Of a DNA stretch of 64,000 nt, positions 10,212 to 18,870 are shown piece by piece (within the stretch, counting starts at the first letter, position 1; each line of letters opens with the position of its first letter). The DNA comes from an uncultured Prevotellaceae bacterium (GTDB lineage: Bacteria; Bacteroidota; Bacteroidia; Bacteroidales; Bacteroidaceae). The position numbers were made by a program, and so were the translations under genes. The notes under the pieces are model-generated. The model saw nothing but the letters and a program-made list of their open reading frames with translations. It made no database searches and was not told the origin of the DNA. Location of the stretch: NCBI GenBank assembly GCA_902774925.1, contig CACYKE010000002.1, positions 26,951 through 90,950 of the forward strand. The letters are read 5' to 3'.

Positions 10212-11312
10212 ATGATAGTCATTGCCGACGATATTACAGGTGCTGCAGAGATAGCAGGCATTGCCTTTGCTCGTGGTGCAGAAGTCCGTTTGGTTTGTGG
10301 TTCTGTATGTGGCGTTGGCAACGCCACACACTTGACTACCATCATTGCTACTGACACTCGCTCGATGAGCGAGGAAGAAGCCGTCGCCGAAACCCGTCGC
10401 ATCGCCTCTCACCTCTCCCCTCTCACCTCTCACCTCTTTAAGAAAACCGACTCCGCCCTACGTGGTCATGTGGTAGCTGAACTTACGCCACTGATGGAAG
10501 TTACAGGTTACAAGCGGGCGGTCTATCTGCCTGCCAACCCATCGAAAGGACGTATCATCCGCAATGGCGTCTATTATATTAATAATGTACCTATACACGA
10601 GACCGACTTCTCGTTTGACCCAGAGTTTCCAGCGAGGACGTCGGTATTGAGGGAACGCTTTCCTGATGCGGAGAGCAAAGGTATCATTATACCTGATGCC
10701 GAAAGTGAGGAAGACATCCACAACGTCATTTCGACATACAATGATGGCAAGACCATCTTTGCCGGAGCGGCAGATTTGTTTAGCGGGATGATATGTATGG
10801 GGTGTGGGCGATGTTCTCTCTTCGAGAGTGTGGCGTTGCAATCACTCATTCTCTGTGGAAGTACACAGAGCAAGGCACTGGATTTGGGAATACCCGTCGC
10901 TCCGATGCCACAAGAGATTTATGATGGCAGTGACGATTTAAGCCTTTGGGACACGACAGCATATGAGCAGGAACAGCACAGCCTTATCCTTACTATTCCC
11001 CACACCCATCGAACAGGCAAAGAGGTAGCCGTCCATCTGCGCACGATGATGGCGGAAATGACCAAGCAACTAGTGACAAAACATTGTCCTGAACACCTGG
11101 TGATTGAAGGCGGTGCCACCGCTTGGGCTACGTTACAAGCCTTGGGTTGGACGGAATTCACTATCACGGCTCAATTAGCCCCTGGCGTGGTACAAATGAA
11201 GGTTACAAATGCGTGCCACACTCAGACCTTTAGGTCAGAGAATGGTACACTCGTAACCCTCAAACCCGGTAGTTACCCGTGGGGGACTATTCTATCGTCT
11301 TATAAAGCGTAG
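10212..11312 (+). CDS. dtnK: Four-carbon acid sugar kinase (DUF1537 family)
   Basis: 366 residues. N-terminal VIADDITGAAEIAG and the KTDSALRGH motif define the DUF1537 acid-sugar kinases (DtnK, OtnK, DenK). Such enzymes phosphorylate D-threonate or erythronate at O4, and next to pdxA2 this gives a two-step route to dihydroxyacetone phosphate. A run of CTCACCT heptamers is inserted in frame just before KTDSALRG. The 3' end overlaps the convergent sugar kinase gene by 26 bp. Which four-carbon acid is used cannot be read from the sequence. Confidence 0.82.
   Translation: MIVIADDITGAAEIAGIAFARGAEVRLVCGSVCGVGNATHLTTIIATDTRSMSEEEAVAETRRIASHLSPLTSHLFKKTDSALRGHVVAELTPLMEVTGYKRAVYLPANPSKGRIIRNGVYYINNVPIHETDFSFDPEFPARTSVLRERFPDAESKGIIIPDAESEEDIHNVISTYNDGKTIFAGAADLFSGMICMGCGRCSLFESVALQSLILCGSTQSKALDLGIPVAPMPQEIYDGSDDLSLWDTTAYEQEQHSLILTIPHTHRTGKEVAVHLRTMMAEMTKQLVTKHCPEHLVIEGGATAWATLQALGWTEFTITAQLAPGVVQMKVTNACHTQTFRSENGTLVTLKPGSYPWGTILSSYKA
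10404..10438 (+). repeat. In-frame heptamer array (CTCACCT) in the DUF1537 kinase gene
   Basis: Units CTCACCT, CTCCCCT, CTCACCT, CTCACCT encode SHLSPLTSHL directly upstream of the conserved KTDSALRG motif. Confidence 0.75.
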
Positions 11313-12339
11313 TGGCATTATAGCGATGATCCATCGTAGCAAGAATCTCTTCTTCCGTTGAGAGGTTGAAATCGCCAGGAATGGTGTTCTTCAGCGAAGC
11401 AGCAGCCAGCGAATAATTCAACTGTCGCTGACGGTCACCTGGGAAGAGACTGATGGCATGGAGGAAACCACCCATAAAGGCATCACCGACACCGACAGGA
11501 TCTACCACATCAGGAATATCGATGATAGGAGCCTCCAACAGCGTATTATCGGTAAAGAGTAGCGCCGTCAGCGTGTGATGGTTAGAGTCAACGATGTTTC
11601 GCATACCCATCAGCCAGTGTTTGCAACGCGGATACTGGGCATGCAGTTCATCGAACCATTCGCGATACTCCGGAATCTGCATCTTGAAGTTACTGTCGGT
11701 AGCCGTGAAAGGAGGCTGCGGATGCTGGGAAATCCAGTCGAACTCGATGGCATCACCAAACATCATGTCACAACGTGACAGCATACGCTGCAACGTTGCG
11801 CGTGGGTCGGCACCATACTTCCACAGGTTCTTGCGGTAGTTGATGTCGAACGAAACAGTGATGCCCAGTTCGTCGGCAATATCCAATGCCTCGAAGGTCG
11901 CATCGGCAGCCTGTTGCGAGATAGCTGCCGTAATACCAGACACTTGGAAGATATCAGCATCCTTCAGAATGTCGCGCCAGGGAATCATGCCAGGAGCAAG
12001 GTCGTAGTATGCCGAATGGTCGCGGTCGTACACCACCTTCGCAGCACGCATTCCGGCAGCGGGTTCGAAATAATAGGTACCGATGCGCTGACCGCCATAT
12101 ACGATGCGGCTGATGTCCACACCCAACTGTGCCATACATTGGGCACCGGCATGTCCGACGGGCGTATCTGGCAGACGCGTGATATACGTCACATCTTCGC
12201 CCTGTGTGGCAAGCGATACGGCCACATTGGCTTCACTGCCACCATACTTACTTGTAAACATATCGCCCTGCGTCAGCCGCAACTGACCGGGCTTTGAGAA
12301 GCGGAGCAAAAGTTCTCCGAAAGTTACAATACGTTGCAT
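11287..12339 (-). CDS. kdgK: PfkB-family sugar kinase, probably 2-keto-3-deoxygluconate kinase
   Basis: 350 residues of the ribokinase/PfkB fold. N-terminal TFGELLLRFSKPG, the GGSEANVAVSLA segment and C-terminal DPVGVGDAFMGGFL with the catalytic Asp and anion hole. The length and the YYFEPAAGMRAAKVVYDR segment fit KDG kinases, which feed the Entner-Doudoroff aldolase. No aldolase is adjacent. It converges on the DUF1537 kinase gene and shares its last 26 bp with it. Confidence 0.8.
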   Translation of the reverse strand: MQRIVTFGELLLRFSKPGQLRLTQGDMFTSKYGGSEANVAVSLATQGEDVTYITRLPDTPVGHAGAQCMAQLGVDISRIVYGGQRIGTYYFEPAAGMRAAKVVYDRDHSAYYDLAPGMIPWRDILKDADIFQVSGITAAISQQAADATFEALDIADELGITVSFDINYRKNLWKYGADPRATLQRMLSRCDMMFGDAIEFDWISQHPQPPFTATDSNFKMQIPEYREWFDELHAQYPRCKHWLMGMRNIVDSNHHTLTALLFTDNTLLEAPIIDIPDVVDPVGVGDAFMGGFLHAISLFPGDRQRQLNYSLAAASLKNTIPGDFNLSTEEEILATMDHRYNATTLYKTIE

Positions 12340-12365
12340 ATTAAAGTCTTGTGTTTGGTCTTTTA

Positions 12366-14609
12366 CTATTTGCGCTTTGCAGGTTTTTCGTCGGCCAACA
12401 GAAAGTCCAGCTGTCGTTTCTCGATGTTGGCACGAGCCACTTTGATACGCACAGGATCACCCAACTGATATTTATTATGGTGACGGCGACCTACGAGGCA
12501 GTAGTTGCGCTCGTCGAAATCGTAGTAGTCGTCGTCGAGGTCGCGCATGGGAACCATACCCTCGCAGTGGTTCTCGTCGATTTCACAATAGATACCATAC
12601 GACTGGATGCCAGAGATATGGGCGTCATACTCGTTACCAATCTTGTCGGCCATGAATTCCACCATCTTATACTTGATGCTGTCGCGCTCAGCCTGCTGGG
12701 CGGTTTGTTCCATATCGGAGCAATGTTCGCTCAGCTCCTCGTATTTCTCCTGATTGGCCGAACGTCCGCCATCCTGATATTTCGTCAGCAAACGATGCAC
12801 CATCGTGTCCGGATAACGGCGAATAGGTGAGGTGAAATGGGTGTAATATTCGAAAGCCAGACCATAGTGCCCGATATTATGTGTAGAATATTTCGCTTTC
12901 ATCATGGCTCGCAGGGCAACGGTCTCGATGAGGTTCTGCTCCTTCTTACCCTGACAGGCATCCATCAGCGCATTCAGCGACTTCGAGATAGCACCCTTGG
13001 TACCTGCCGTCTTCATCTTATAGCCGAACTTGACAACAAACTCACGCAAGGTTTCCAACTTGGTGGGGTCGGGCTGGTCGTGAACGCGATAGACAAAGGT
13101 TTTCTTAGCTTTTGGCTGTGGGCTCTTGGCTTTTGGCTTATCCACTTTGCCTATATGTTCAGCAACGGTGCGGTTGGCAAGCAGCATAAATTCCTCGATG
13201 AGCTGTGTGGCATCGTTCGATTTCTTAAAATACGCACGGACAGGTTTACCCTGTTCGTCGATATCGAAATGCAATTCCTCGCGGTCGAACTTGACGGCAC
13301 CGCCCTTGAAACGACGTTCACGCAGTTTCTTGGCCAAACGGTCAAGCGTACGCAGTTCCTCGGCATAGGGGTCAGTACTAGACTTGCTAGATTTACTAGA
13401 GGTACCAGATACCAAAATATCCTGTACTTCCTCATACGCATACCTTCTATTACTCTTGATGACAGTATGGACAATGCGGTAGTTCTTGACGTTGGCTTCA
13501 TCGTCCAAAGTGAAGACTACACTATAACATAGTTTCTCTTCGTCAGGACGCAGCGAACAGATGAAGTTGCAGAGTCGTTCAGGCAACATCGGAATGGTAC
13601 GGTCGACGAGATAGACACTCGTGGCTCGCTTCGTCGCCTCTTTATCGATAGGGGAACCTTCCTTGACGTAATGCGAAACATCGGCAATATGCACACCGAC
13701 CTCCCAAAGCTTTTGGCCGTTAGCTTTTAGCTTTTGGCTCACGGTCTCTTTGCCAATAGCCCTTATTGACAGCGCATCGTCAAAGTCTTTGGCATCCTTG
13801 GGGTCGATGGTACAGGTAAACACGTCACGGAAGTCCTCACGACGTGCAATCTCCTGCGGGGTGATGCCTGGATCAATCTTCTCGGCAGCCTCTTCCACAT
13901 GCTTGGGATAGGTATAGGGCAATCCATACTGTGCAAGGATGGCATGCATCTCAACATTGTTGTCACCCTCCTTACCTAACACGTCGATAACCTCACCGAC
14001 GATATTCTTCGAATCCTTCGACGGCCACTGGGTAATCTTTACAACGGCCTTGTCACCAGTTTTGCCACCCTTCAGCTTTTTCTTCGGAATGAGGATATCG
14101 TGAACGAAGATGTTACCTTCTGTCACGAGGAAGGCGTAGTCTTTCTCCACCTTCAGTTTACCCACGGCCTGATCGCGCTTGTGGGAAAGGATCTCGACGA
14201 CCATTGCTTCCTTCATATGCTTCTCCCTGCGAGCCATCATCGCCACACGCACACGGTCACCATTCATGGCAAACAACGAGTTACGCTCAGAGACAAAGAT
14301 AGTCTTACCGCCATCGTCGGGCTGGAAAGAGTTCTTGCCGTTGGCCTTACGGATGAACGTACCCTCCTGCACCTGTGTCTTCAGGTTCAGACGGTAGGAA
14401 TTGTCCGACGCCTTCGTCAGGAAGTCGTCCCACGCCATTTCGTCCATTACATCGACAGCCAGCATCTTTGCCGGATGCGTCGAAAGCTTTAGCTCCCTGA
14501 ATATTTGTTTCAACGAGAATGTCTCGTTCGGATTCTGCTGAAACAGGGTCTGCAGCATCTCTACCAGACGCTGCTTGGTCAGTCGTTTTCCACTCTTGTG
14601 CTTGCTCAT
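12366..14609 (-). CDS. rnr: Ribonuclease R (RNase II/R family)
   Basis: 3'-5' exoribonuclease of 747 residues. It has an N-terminal helix-turn-helix, cold-shock domains, an RNB catalytic domain (DPKDAKDFDDALS, HIADVSHYVKEGS, TSPIRRYPD) and a C-terminal S1 domain with a basic tail. Three degenerate repeat arrays are inserted in frame (13105-13140, 13374-13412, 13707-13740), giving low-complexity stretches such as KAKSPQPKAKK, SGTSSKSSKSST and SQKLKANGQK. The key catalytic aspartates are intact, so the gene should be functional. Confidence 0.95.
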   Translation of the reverse strand: MSKHKSGKRLTKQRLVEMLQTLFQQNPNETFSLKQIFRELKLSTHPAKMLAVDVMDEMAWDDFLTKASDNSYRLNLKTQVQEGTFIRKANGKNSFQPDDGGKTIFVSERNSLFAMNGDRVRVAMMARREKHMKEAMVVEILSHKRDQAVGKLKVEKDYAFLVTEGNIFVHDILIPKKKLKGGKTGDKAVVKITQWPSKDSKNIVGEVIDVLGKEGDNNVEMHAILAQYGLPYTYPKHVEEAAEKIDPGITPQEIARREDFRDVFTCTIDPKDAKDFDDALSIRAIGKETVSQKLKANGQKLWEVGVHIADVSHYVKEGSPIDKEATKRATSVYLVDRTIPMLPERLCNFICSLRPDEEKLCYSVVFTLDDEANVKNYRIVHTVIKSNRRYAYEEVQDILVSGTSSKSSKSSTDPYAEELRTLDRLAKKLRERRFKGGAVKFDREELHFDIDEQGKPVRAYFKKSNDATQLIEEFMLLANRTVAEHIGKVDKPKAKSPQPKAKKTFVYRVHDQPDPTKLETLREFVVKFGYKMKTAGTKGAISKSLNALMDACQGKKEQNLIETVALRAMMKAKYSTHNIGHYGLAFEYYTHFTSPIRRYPDTMVHRLLTKYQDGGRSANQEKYEELSEHCSDMEQTAQQAERDSIKYKMVEFMADKIGNEYDAHISGIQSYGIYCEIDENHCEGMVPMRDLDDDYYDFDERNYCLVGRRHHNKYQLGDPVRIKVARANIEKRQLDFLLADEKPAKRK
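13105..13140 (-). repeat. In-frame heptamer array, family A, in rnr (1)
   Basis: On the minus strand: GCCAAAA, GCCAAGA, GCCCACA, GCCAAAA, GCTAAGA. Encodes PKAKSPQPKAKK. Confidence 0.78.
13374..13412 (-). repeat. In-frame CTAGA nonamer array in rnr
   Basis: Four degenerate 9-bp units (plus strand TACTAGACT, TGCTAGATT, TACTAGAGG, TACCAGATA) encoding a serine-rich loop SGTSSKSSKSST. Confidence 0.7.
13707..13740 (-). repeat. In-frame heptamer array, family A, in rnr (2)
   Basis: On the minus strand: GCCAAAA, GCTAAAA, GCTAACG, GCCAAAA, GC. Encodes SQKLKANGQKL within the RNB domain. Confidence 0.78.
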
Positions 14610-14650
14610 AGCCGTTTGTTTTTAAGTTTCTGATGGCAAAGATACAAAAA

Positions 14651-14677
14651 AATGCACAATGCACAATGCACAACACA
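14651..14677 (+). repeat. Heptamer array (AATGCAC) upstream of rnr
   Basis: AATGCAC three times then AACACAC, in the gap between rnr and the element. Confidence 0.7.
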
Positions 14678-14702
14678 CCATTTTTTTTGAGGCGGCAGCA
14701 AA

Positions 14703-14732
14703 TTCTTCACTCTTCACTCTTCACTTTTCACT
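14703..14732 (+). repeat. Heptamer array (CTTCACT) before the displaced DUF2851 promoter
   Basis: Four units, CTTCACT three times then TTTCACT, directly upstream of the TACCTTTG box. Confidence 0.7.
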
Positions 14733-14740
14733 TTTTTTCG

Positions 14741-14748
14741 TACCTTTG
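14741..14748 (+). promoter_or_regulatory. Original promoter of DUF2851, cut off by the element
   Basis: TACCTTTG lies four bases before an ATG that is the left copy of the DUF2851 start. The element now separates this promoter from the gene at 32795. Transcripts would read a 12-codon mini-ORF (MEQLLHYCWKHN, stop) and then the integrase region. Confidence 0.6.
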
Positions 14749-14752
14749 CAGC

Positions 14753-14787
14753 ATGGAACAACTTCTGCATTATTGCTGGAAACATAA
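14753..14787 (+). repeat. Left 35-bp direct repeat (attachment site)
   Basis: Identical over 35 bp to 32795-32829, and the match stops abruptly on both sides. It covers the first 11 codons of DUF2851 and two bases of the twelfth. One copy marks each end of the integrated element. Confidence 0.92.
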
Positions 14788-14858
14788 TTAAATATTATAA
14801 TATGCTTCATAAATTATTGAAAAACAAACGTTTAACATTTTTTATCCAAAAATATAAA

Positions 14859-14910
14859 GTGCACCAATATTATTATTTGTACCTTTGTAGCGTGCACCAT
14901 AGGGTGCACC
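14859..14910 (+). promoter_or_regulatory. GTGCACC sites around the integrase promoter
   Basis: GTGCACC at 14859, 14892 and 14904. The last two are 12 bp apart and followed by AATAAT, exactly as in the pair at the right end (32733 and 32745). A TACCTTTG -7 box lies at 14880-14887 between the sites. They are probably arm-type integrase or excisionase sites that could also control int. Confidence 0.6.
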
Positions 14911-14929
14911 AATAATAAAAAATGTGATT

Positions 14930-16369
14930 ATGAAGGTAGAAAAGGCTACAATTAAATTGGTTCTAAGAACAAATAAAGTTCTGAGTAATGGTAATCATCC
15001 TATAATGATAAGAGTCAACTGGGGTGGTAGAAGAGCAGAAAAAAGCACAGGGTATTCCTGTAAGAAGAATGATTGGAACGAAAAAAGATGCCTTCTTAAA
15101 GAAGGTAAAGGAGGCATTGCAAATGCCCTGCAAATCAACGTACTGCTATCAGAGAAGATAAAGAAGGCTGAATCCATAAGGAACGAATTTGTATTGGAAG
15201 GTAAGCCATATTCCGCAGCAGAAATAATAGCGAAACTGGATGATGAAACATTGGAAAACAAACCTTCAATTGACCTTCTAGATTTCAAAATTGAGTATCA
15301 GTCAAAAAGGCACCTTCGTCTTGAAACAATTGGCAGCATAAACACATCCATAAAACTATTCTGTCGATTTATGAACAAAAATTCTATCTCGTTATCAGAA
15401 ATAACAAAAACTGATGTAGAATCATTTGGCAGATGGATGACAAATAAGGGATATAAAACAAATAGCATTATTGTGACTTTACACAATTTATCTGCAATTC
15501 TTTCATATGCTGTGGAACGTGGAGTTTTAGAAGATTCTCCGTTTAGGAATTTCAACGTAAGTAAGAAATATCACCAGGAAACACATACCCAACCGATTGG
15601 AAAGGATACCTTGACACTCTTAAAACGCTATTATCTTGAATACATATCTACTATAGGGAGCGATGAAGTAATATGGAAAAAATCCATGAGCTTATCAAGT
15701 AAGTTATTTGCAATAAATGTTTTTTTGATTTCATACGAATTGCAGGGCTTGGCATTAGTAGATTTGGCAAATCTGACTAGTAATGAAGTTAAAGATATGG
15801 AGTATTCGACTGATGGGAAAGGTTACTTATTAATAAAAACACATAGGCGCAAAACGGGCAAGGAAGTTCGTATAGTTTTATCACCAGACCCATTTAACTA
15901 TCCTTTATTTCTCCCATATCTTAAGAACATGGATGAAACAGGTTATTTTCTTCCCATTTTTCGTAAAAAAGATGATACCGAAAAGAAAAGGCTTCATCGT
16001 ATCAGATATGCAACTGAATGGGTAAATCGTAGATTAAAGGGGTATAATAACGTAAGCGGGTTTAAGCCATATAAAGGAATCTGGAAAGAGTTTAACGAAT
16101 GGCTCACTAATTATACTAAGGACAACAATATACGATTAAAGAAAAAAGTTGTTATAAACAAAAAGAATGTGAAAAGTTATCTTATTGATGAAACTACTAC
16201 ATTTTATGCAGCAAGGCACACTTTTGCTAGCAATTTTATTAATTCTGAGGGCGCAACGGCAGGCGAATTGGCAACTCTATTAGGTAGGAACGTATCTGGT
16301 ATTGACAGATATATAAAAGAGCTGAAAACGGTTCAAGACATAATTGCAGCTAGAAAAAAGATGGAATGA
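14930..16369 (+). CDS. Tyrosine recombinase (integrase) of the element
   Basis: 479 residues from the ATG at 14930; the upstream in-frame GTG is less likely. An arm-binding-like N-terminus (NWGGRRAEKSTGYSCKKNDW), a SAM-like core-binding domain and the catalytic domain follow. Visible catalytic elements: the beta-hairpin lysine region (HRRKTGKE), AARHTFASNF with ArgII, and GRNVSGIDRYIKEL with the tyrosine. At the ArgI position the sequence reads ELQGLALVDLANL, with Gln where Arg is usual; IntDOT of CTnDOT also lacks ArgI. It lies just inside the left attachment repeat. Confidence 0.92.
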   Translation: MKVEKATIKLVLRTNKVLSNGNHPIMIRVNWGGRRAEKSTGYSCKKNDWNEKRCLLKEGKGGIANALQINVLLSEKIKKAESIRNEFVLEGKPYSAAEIIAKLDDETLENKPSIDLLDFKIEYQSKRHLRLETIGSINTSIKLFCRFMNKNSISLSEITKTDVESFGRWMTNKGYKTNSIIVTLHNLSAILSYAVERGVLEDSPFRNFNVSKKYHQETHTQPIGKDTLTLLKRYYLEYISTIGSDEVIWKKSMSLSSKLFAINVFLISYELQGLALVDLANLTSNEVKDMEYSTDGKGYLLIKTHRRKTGKEVRIVLSPDPFNYPLFLPYLKNMDETGYFLPIFRKKDDTEKKRLHRIRYATEWVNRRLKGYNNVSGFKPYKGIWKEFNEWLTNYTKDNNIRLKKKVVINKKNVKSYLIDETTTFYAARHTFASNFINSEGATAGELATLLGRNVSGIDRYIKELKTVQDIIAARKKME

Positions 16370-16433
16370 GCACTCCATAATTTGTTTCGGCTACTATGAC
16401 CAAGCGATTCCCCAATAACTTTGCTTACAACAA

Positions 16434-16601
16434 TTATTTATCACCAATCATGGAATCGATTTCCCTCAGTATATCTCGTAGTTCTTTCTTTGCTTTATCA
16501 GATTTTACGTGCATCAGCTTCTCTTGCACTTGCTCCTTATAATCATGGATTTCACCAGACAGGCTATCCCACCAGTAGCGCAAGTAAACACTCCATCCCT
16601 T
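16434..16601 (-). pseudogene. Possible coding remnant downstream of the zinc-ribbon genes
   Basis: A 55-codon open stretch on the minus strand ends in a charged helical tail (KSDKAKKELRDILREIDSM) and has no ATG. An adjacent frame upstream reads ILVYLTESLEGYEDEDERDGV, so a frameshift may have split one gene. No family recognised. The rest of 16370-16719 shows no other coding signal that I trust. Confidence 0.35.
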
Positions 16602-16719
16602 TCATCCTCATCTTCATAACCTTCAAGGCTCTCTGTGAGATATACAAGTATATGGAAGAAAAATGGTGCATCCTTTCATTGGATTGCACCATTCATCGCT
16701 TCATTTTGCAACAATAGAG

Positions 16720-17730
16720 TTATCTAATACTATCATTCCCGTCATCATTTATTTCATCGGTGAATGCACCTATAGCCGTTATAGTTTCACTATCGTTAGT
16801 TCTGTTTATGTATTCCTCCATGTTGCTCTTATAATCATTAAAATCATCAATGAACCAGTCATCGTTTTCAAAAACCAGTTTTATCTGCTTAGAATTCTTT
16901 AATTCGTCATTCTTTCCGTACTTTACATAATCTTGAACAGTAGCCAACGCTGTTGATTCTGTAATTAATTCCACTTCCAGGACTGTTACCGAATTTATGT
17001 TGCTATCATCTACACTTCCACTGTTAGACCAAAAGTAAGAGCCAAAATATCCCATATCACTTTCTGGATATTCGTTGTCATATTTCTCGTTAACAGCATT
17101 GTATAGCTTTTTAAATGATTCTGAAAAATACTTGTTCACAAAGGTCTTTTCGGGAGTTGATGGCACACCATCACATATTTGTTGTAACCGATGCTTAATG
17201 TATGCCTCTGAATGGACATCGTTAATATCCTCTACTATAGAATCAGAGTCCACGATTATTGAGTCAGAATCAGATACGACTGCTGCTTTTGACCCTTCTG
17301 TTGTATTACTAGACCCCAAGAAATACCAGCCGCCAATCAGTGCCAATGCTATAATACCAACAATAACAAGTATTATATACTTTGATTTGGAAGAGCTCTC
17401 AGTTTCTTCAACAACATCCCTGCCAGCATCCTCATAATTAGTAGTTACAACATTTTCTTCACCACTGACAAGATTATAACCACATTCCTGGCAGAAAGTA
17501 TCACCCTCACTAACATCAGCCCCACATTGAGGACACTGCCCCAATGCAGGTTCTGCATCTAAAGATATAGGTTCATTAATTCGCTTTCCGCATTCTTGGC
17601 AGAAAGTATCGTCATCATTCACAGGTGCTCCACAATGAGGGCATTGGCTTTGCGAAATAGGTTTTCCACACTCAGTACAGAAATTACTTTCTTCGAGTAA
17701 TTCGGCACCACAATACTTGCATTTTTTCAT
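16720..17730 (-). CDS. Membrane protein with three N-terminal zinc ribbons
   Basis: 336 residues. Three CxxC-x(11)-CxxC zinc ribbons (residues 4-22, about 30-47 and 66-83) are followed by an acidic linker, one membrane helix (about 118-139, YIILVIVGIIALALIGGWYF) and an outside domain of about 190 residues with no recognised fold. The ribbons face the cytoplasm if the helix is a signal anchor. It is the last gene of the leftward cassette, 29 bp after its paralogue. Function unknown; similar architectures are scattered in Bacteroidales. Confidence 0.85.
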   Translation of the reverse strand: MKKCKYCGAELLEESNFCTECGKPISQSQCPHCGAPVNDDDTFCQECGKRINEPISLDAEPALGQCPQCGADVSEGDTFCQECGYNLVSGEENVVTTNYEDAGRDVVEETESSSKSKYIILVIVGIIALALIGGWYFLGSSNTTEGSKAAVVSDSDSIIVDSDSIVEDINDVHSEAYIKHRLQQICDGVPSTPEKTFVNKYFSESFKKLYNAVNEKYDNEYPESDMGYFGSYFWSNSGSVDDSNINSVTVLEVELITESTALATVQDYVKYGKNDELKNSKQIKLVFENDDWFIDDFNDYKSNMEEYINRTNDSETITAIGAFTDEINDDGNDSIR

Positions 17731-17759
17731 ATTGCGTAATTCGTTAATGTTGACCTATA

Positions 17760-18758
17760 TTAATAACTATACATGTCTTGGGTGATAGTCCTTTCCATCT
17801 GTTGAGCTTTCTTGTCAAAGTCTTCCATTTCTTGCCTGAACGCATTGAGTTCGTCGCTCTTTCCTGCGTTACGTGCAAGTGAGATTAGCTCTCTGAATAT
17901 CCTATCTCCCTTTAATCTTAAATCACTTAATGTTGCCACAGCATTAACTCCCAAGTTTTGGTCACTTCCGCTGCTAGATGCTACCCTAACATACTGGTTA
18001 TAGACATTATTCATTTCTACCATTATCTGTTGTATTTCATTGACCAGACTCATTGCTTTGGCATTGAATTCTTGCTGATTATCTGTGTCTCCCGTATTAT
18101 CTGGTTCTGGTTCTTCAACCTGTTTCCTTGCAGTTCTTTCACGTTCTTCCCTACTCACGTTTACAATAGAATTTATTTTATATAAACCATCTTCCTTGAC
18201 TATCCCGAGCCTTATTTTATAATCACTCGTATCTTGGCATCCTTCGGAATAACCCCAAGTGTTTGTAACTAGAAAAGTATTAGGCGAGACTGGCTCAATC
18301 TGTCTATTAAGTAAAGAATCCATATCTCCCCCATATTCATAGAAGAAAAGCCATGTAGCCAAGCACTCCCCATCGCATTCATAGTCATATTCATCTCTTA
18401 ATGTTTTAAGTGCGTTTGCAGTAATGTGTTTCTTAACATAAGCATAATCAGAGCCATCGGCATCTTGCTCCCAGTCTGCATAAAACTTCTCAATAAATTG
18501 TTTCTCTTCCTCTTGTACATTTTCATCCTGGGTCTCACTAAATGTTTCTCCAGGATTCTGTCCCCTTATGAAATACCAACTGCCACCAATTAATGCTAAT
18601 ACTGCAACCACAGCCAGCGTAATAATCAATGGTTTCTTGGATGTTGAGCTACTATCTTCTGTGATGTTATCAGTTGAATCACCACATGGGGCTCCACACT
18701 TGGGACAGAACTTAGCCCCGTCACTCAGTTGAGTGCCACATTTGTTACAATATGCCAT
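17760..18758 (-). CDS. Zinc-ribbon membrane protein
   Basis: 332 residues. One zinc ribbon (CNKCG...CPKCG, residues 4-21), a helix at about 43-63 and a long outside region. That region has a folded-looking part (about 90-205, WEQDADGSDYAYVKKHIT to INSIVNVSREE), an acidic linker and a C-terminal helical segment. The ribbon and helix resemble both neighbours, but the outside region does not, so the cassette varies its exposed domain. No function recognised. Confidence 0.85.
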   Translation of the reverse strand: MAYCNKCGTQLSDGAKFCPKCGAPCGDSTDNITEDSSSTSKKPLIITLAVVAVLALIGGSWYFIRGQNPGETFSETQDENVQEEEKQFIEKFYADWEQDADGSDYAYVKKHITANALKTLRDEYDYECDGECLATWLFFYEYGGDMDSLLNRQIEPVSPNTFLVTNTWGYSEGCQDTSDYKIRLGIVKEDGLYKINSIVNVSREERERTARKQVEEPEPDNTGDTDNQQEFNAKAMSLVNEIQQIMVEMNNVYNQYVRVASSSGSDQNLGVNAVATLSDLRLKGDRIFRELISLARNAGKSDELNAFRQEMEDFDKKAQQMERTITQDMYSY

Positions 18759-18788
18759 AATAATATATTTTAATTAATATCATACATT

Positions 18789-18851
18789 CTATGAATTAAT
18801 CCTTCGGGCGTAAGTATCTAATTCAGTTCCATAGTTGGTACAATACGCCAT
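18789..18851 (-). pseudogene. Remnant start of a fourth zinc-ribbon gene
   Basis: In the gap between two zinc-ribbon genes a 20-codon frame reads MAYCTNYGTELDTYARRINS and stops. It matches the first residues of the gene to its left (MAYCNKCGTQLSDGAKF) with one CxxC cysteine already lost. This indicates past duplication and decay in the cassette. Confidence 0.55.
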
Positions 18852-18870
18852 ATGTTAGTGATTTCTTAAC

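Noticed and set aside
12351-13532. Two plus-strand frames opposite rnr
   Set aside because: Exact antisense of the RNase R gene.
14753-14787. tRNA gene as integration target
   Set aside because: The 35-bp repeat is the 5' end of DUF2851; no tRNA fold is present.
16421-16717. 98-codon plus-strand frame beside the zinc-ribbon genes
   Set aside because: Low-complexity hydrophobic translation with no start signal; the minus strand has the better coding pattern.
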